A DNA stretch of 64,000 nucleotides from CAVSQX01 sp963730225 (lineage in GTDB: Bacteria > Planctomycetota > Phycisphaerae > Tepidisphaerales > Tepidisphaeraceae): assembly GCA_963730225.1 (NCBI GenBank), contig CAVSQX010000005.1:1-64000 (forward strand), written 5' to 3'. Position 1 is the first letter of the stretch, and every line of letters begins with the position of its first letter. A model generated the notes under the pieces. The model had not been told where the DNA came from, ran no database searches, and saw only the letters and a program-made list of their open reading frames with translations. Below, in pieces: positions 62,384 through 64,000 of this stretch. Position numbers and translations under genes: made by a program.

Positions 62384-63548
62384 TCATACAATGGATCCTG
62401 CGACGAGCTGCGTAACAACGCCGTGCGCCGACGCGTCCGCTTTCAGCAGATCGTCCAACGAAGGCTGCTGCTGCACATCGTGACGGGCGATTGTAAGCTC
62501 CACAAGCCGGGAAATCTCGCCAAAGGAAATCTTTCCGGACGTGAAAGCCGCCACCGCCGCCTCATTGGCGGCATTCATCACCGCCCCGGCCGTTCCTCCC
62601 TTGCCAGCCACCTCGTACGCCAGCCGCAGGGCGGGGAATCGCTCCATGTCCGGCGGCTCAAAATGCAGGTCGAAACTCCGCGTCAAATCCAGCCGCCGGC
62701 TGATCCCCTCCCGCCGGTGCGGCCAGGTGAGCGGCATACTGAATCGGCGTTCGCATGTCCGGCGGGCTCAGCTGCGCGATCACCGAACCATCCACAAATT
62801 CCACCATCGAATGCACCACCGATTCCGGATGAATCACGATCTGCACTTTCTGCGGCGGAAGATCGAACAACCAGCACGCCTCGATCAGCTCCAGCGCCTT
62901 GTTGAACATCGTGGCCGAATCGATGGTGATTTTTCCGCCCATCTTCCAAGTCGGATGGTTCATCGCATCGGCCAGCGTGGCGTTTTGAATCTGTTGCGGC
63001 GTCGCGGTGCGAAACGGTCCGCCGCTGGCGGTGAGAATCACGCGGCGAATTTCGTCGCCGCGGCCACATTGCATCGCCTGAAACACCGCCGAGTGCTCGG
63101 AATCGACCGGGATCAGTTTAACATTTTTCTTTTTTGCCAGCGGAATCAGCAGGCTGCCGGCGCAGACCAGCGATTCTTTGTTGGCCAGCGCCAGCGTTTT
63201 GCCGGATTCGATGGTCGCCAGCGCCGCCGGCAGGCCCGCCGAGCCGACGACCGCCGAAAGAACCAGATCGATTTCCTCCCGGCGGATCATCTCCGCCAGG
63301 CCGTTGGCTCCCGAGTAAATCCGCGCGGCGTCGCCGTTGAGCAGCGGCGAAATCTGCTGGGCCGATCGATCATCGGAAACACAAATCGCCGCCGGCCGAT
63401 GCCGGCGAACCTGATGCAGCAATTTGTCGATCTGTTGATGGGCCGAGAGCGCTGCCACTGTGCAGGACGATCCCAGATGTTCGACGACTTCCAATGCGCT
63501 GCATCCGATCGAGCCGGTCGAACCGAGAATGGCGATGCGTTGACTCAC
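62384..63548 (-). CDS. dxr: 1-deoxy-D-xylulose-5-phosphate reductoisomerase (one frameshift)
   Basis: The N-terminal NADPH-binding motif is AILGSTGSIGCSALEV. ALANKESLVCAG and LIPVDSEHSAVFQ carry active-site residues, with TASGGPFR and HPTWKMGGKITIDSATM following. The C-terminal part has LTWPHRREG and AANEAAVAAFTSGKISF. The enzyme makes 2-C-methyl-D-erythritol 4-phosphate in isoprenoid synthesis. The halves join only with a +1 step near 62735, where one C appears extra (QYA followed by LTWPHR). As the pathway is normally essential, a sequence error is likely. Confidence 0.93.
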
Positions 63549-63565
63549 GAAAGCGGTTGATGCGA

Positions 63566-63597
63566 CGGTTTAGCGCCGCCCCGCAGGGGCGGGCGGG
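63566..63597. repeat. TTTAGC-headed hairpin element, copy 5
   Basis: CGGTTTAGCG is followed by CCGCCCC, a GCA loop and GGGGCGG. It lies between the dxr start and the STAS gene end. Confidence 0.65.
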
Positions 63598-63602
63598 ATC
63601 AT

Positions 63603-63959
63603 TCAATTCGGCAACACCTTGATTGCTTCCTTCTGGCTCGGCTTGATCTTCAGCACCCGATCCAATCGCGTGATCTTCAAAAGCTCCATCAATTTCGGAC
63701 CGACGGCGCAAAGCACCAAACTCGTATGCGGAAGCTTGGAGAGTTTTTTGTTCAAGGTCAAAATAATTCCGATGGCCTGGCTGGAGATGTATTCCACCTG
63801 CTCGAAATCCAGGCAAATCAAGCGGCGATCCTCAGCATCCACGAGCCGGTAAACAGCCTGTCCGATTTGCTCGAGCAGGACCGGGTCCATCAGCGATGCG
63901 GTGCGAAATTGAACGACGGTGTATTTCTCGATCGGCTGAATCGTCAACGGCAAGTCCAT
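63603..63959 (-). CDS. STAS-domain anti-anti-sigma factor-like protein
   Basis: The 118-residue product is a single STAS domain of the SpoIIAA type. VEYISSQAIGIILTLNKKL contains the serine pair at the position phosphorylated in SpoIIAA, and the flanking strands IQPIEKYTVVQF and LVLCAVGPKLMELLKIT fit the fold. Phosphorylation by a partner kinase would control binding to an anti-sigma factor. The ATG at 63959 is preferred over two preceding TTG codons. It is upstream of dxr and rseP on the same strand. No partner kinase is in view. Confidence 0.85.
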   Translation of the reverse strand: MDLPLTIQPIEKYTVVQFRTASLMDPVLLEQIGQAVYRLVDAEDRRLICLDFEQVEYISSQAIGIILTLNKKLSKLPHTSLVLCAVGPKLMELLKITRLDRVLKIKPSQKEAIKVLPN

Positions 63960-64000
63960 CAACAAAGAATGCCACGGATCGCGCGGGTTCGCAAGCGGGG

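Overview
The window looks like a chromosomal segment of a Planctomycetota bacterium, most likely class Phycisphaerae. It is GC-rich. It carries a giant surface protein opening with the LEPRRLLS (LEPR-XLL) signature, PEP-CTERM-like tails ending in short arginine clusters, an ECF sigma factor fused to a membrane and surface region, zinc-ribbon membrane proteins of the CGYxLxGLP type, Ser/Thr kinases with zinc ribbons, and a protein built from homing-endonuclease-associated repeats. The assignment is inference from protein style; no 16S gene is present.

Layout. 1-9678 (minus): most of one giant LEPR-XLL protein, open at the left edge. 9995-10543: tRNA-Thr and greA with a hairpin leader. 10850-13164: ECF sigma factor/surface-protein fusion. 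13207-17086: lipid phosphatase, ArnT-like glycosyltransferase, nucleotidyltransferase and repeat protein. 17150-20951: truB, then sdhC, a DinB-like gene and sdhA, with no sdhB beside them. 21041-29203: secreted aspartic protease, membrane glycosyltransferase, lipoprotein, membrane proteins, a polysaccharide lyase-like protein, an aquaporin and ilvD. 29204-37420: the accessory region, with tandem repeats, an IS1595-type transposase, a DUF3800 protein, a small ORF, two proteins with nuclease-like motifs (one CoiA-like), and a four-gene cassette (NTF2-like, Zn-alcohol dehydrogenase, SDR, RidA remnant) lying between two same-orientation 103-bp palindromic repeats. 37442-43602: thioredoxin-like protein, NCS2 permease, an ECF sigma/anti-sigma operon, an AsmA-like protein and PEP-CTERM-like proteins. 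43724-54291: a carbohydrate locus with a minus-strand operon (OPA-type transporter, 75-aa ORF, GH31, esterase/SMP-30, aldo-keto reductase), a divergent kinase, and a plus-strand sugar-acid dehydratase plus AraD1/GguC gene. 54337-59092: a tight eight-gene operon. 59135-63959: MnmE-like GTPase, and rseP, dxr and a STAS protein on the minus strand.

The most unusual unit is the 54337-59092 operon. It encodes a zinc-ribbon Ser/Thr kinase, several tiny membrane proteins, and three coiled-coil proteins that resemble ESCRT-III (Snf7/CHMP) subunits. One of the three has an apparent winged-helix segment before the coiled coil, an arrangement reminiscent of CHMP7. I propose this as a candidate bacterial membrane-remodelling system under kinase control. 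It rests on sequence-pattern reading only.

Two global properties matter to any reader. First, ten genes, including dxr and sdhA, contain single-base frameshifts of both signs (13 events), which points to residual assembly error more than gene decay. Second, intergenic DNA carries several dispersed repeat families: TTTAGC-headed hairpins, CTCAACGCTCAA decamers, GATTGCC inverted repeats and 103-bp ACAGGAT palindromes. Several genes also have a -10 box so close to the start codon that leaderless or near-leaderless transcripts are expected.
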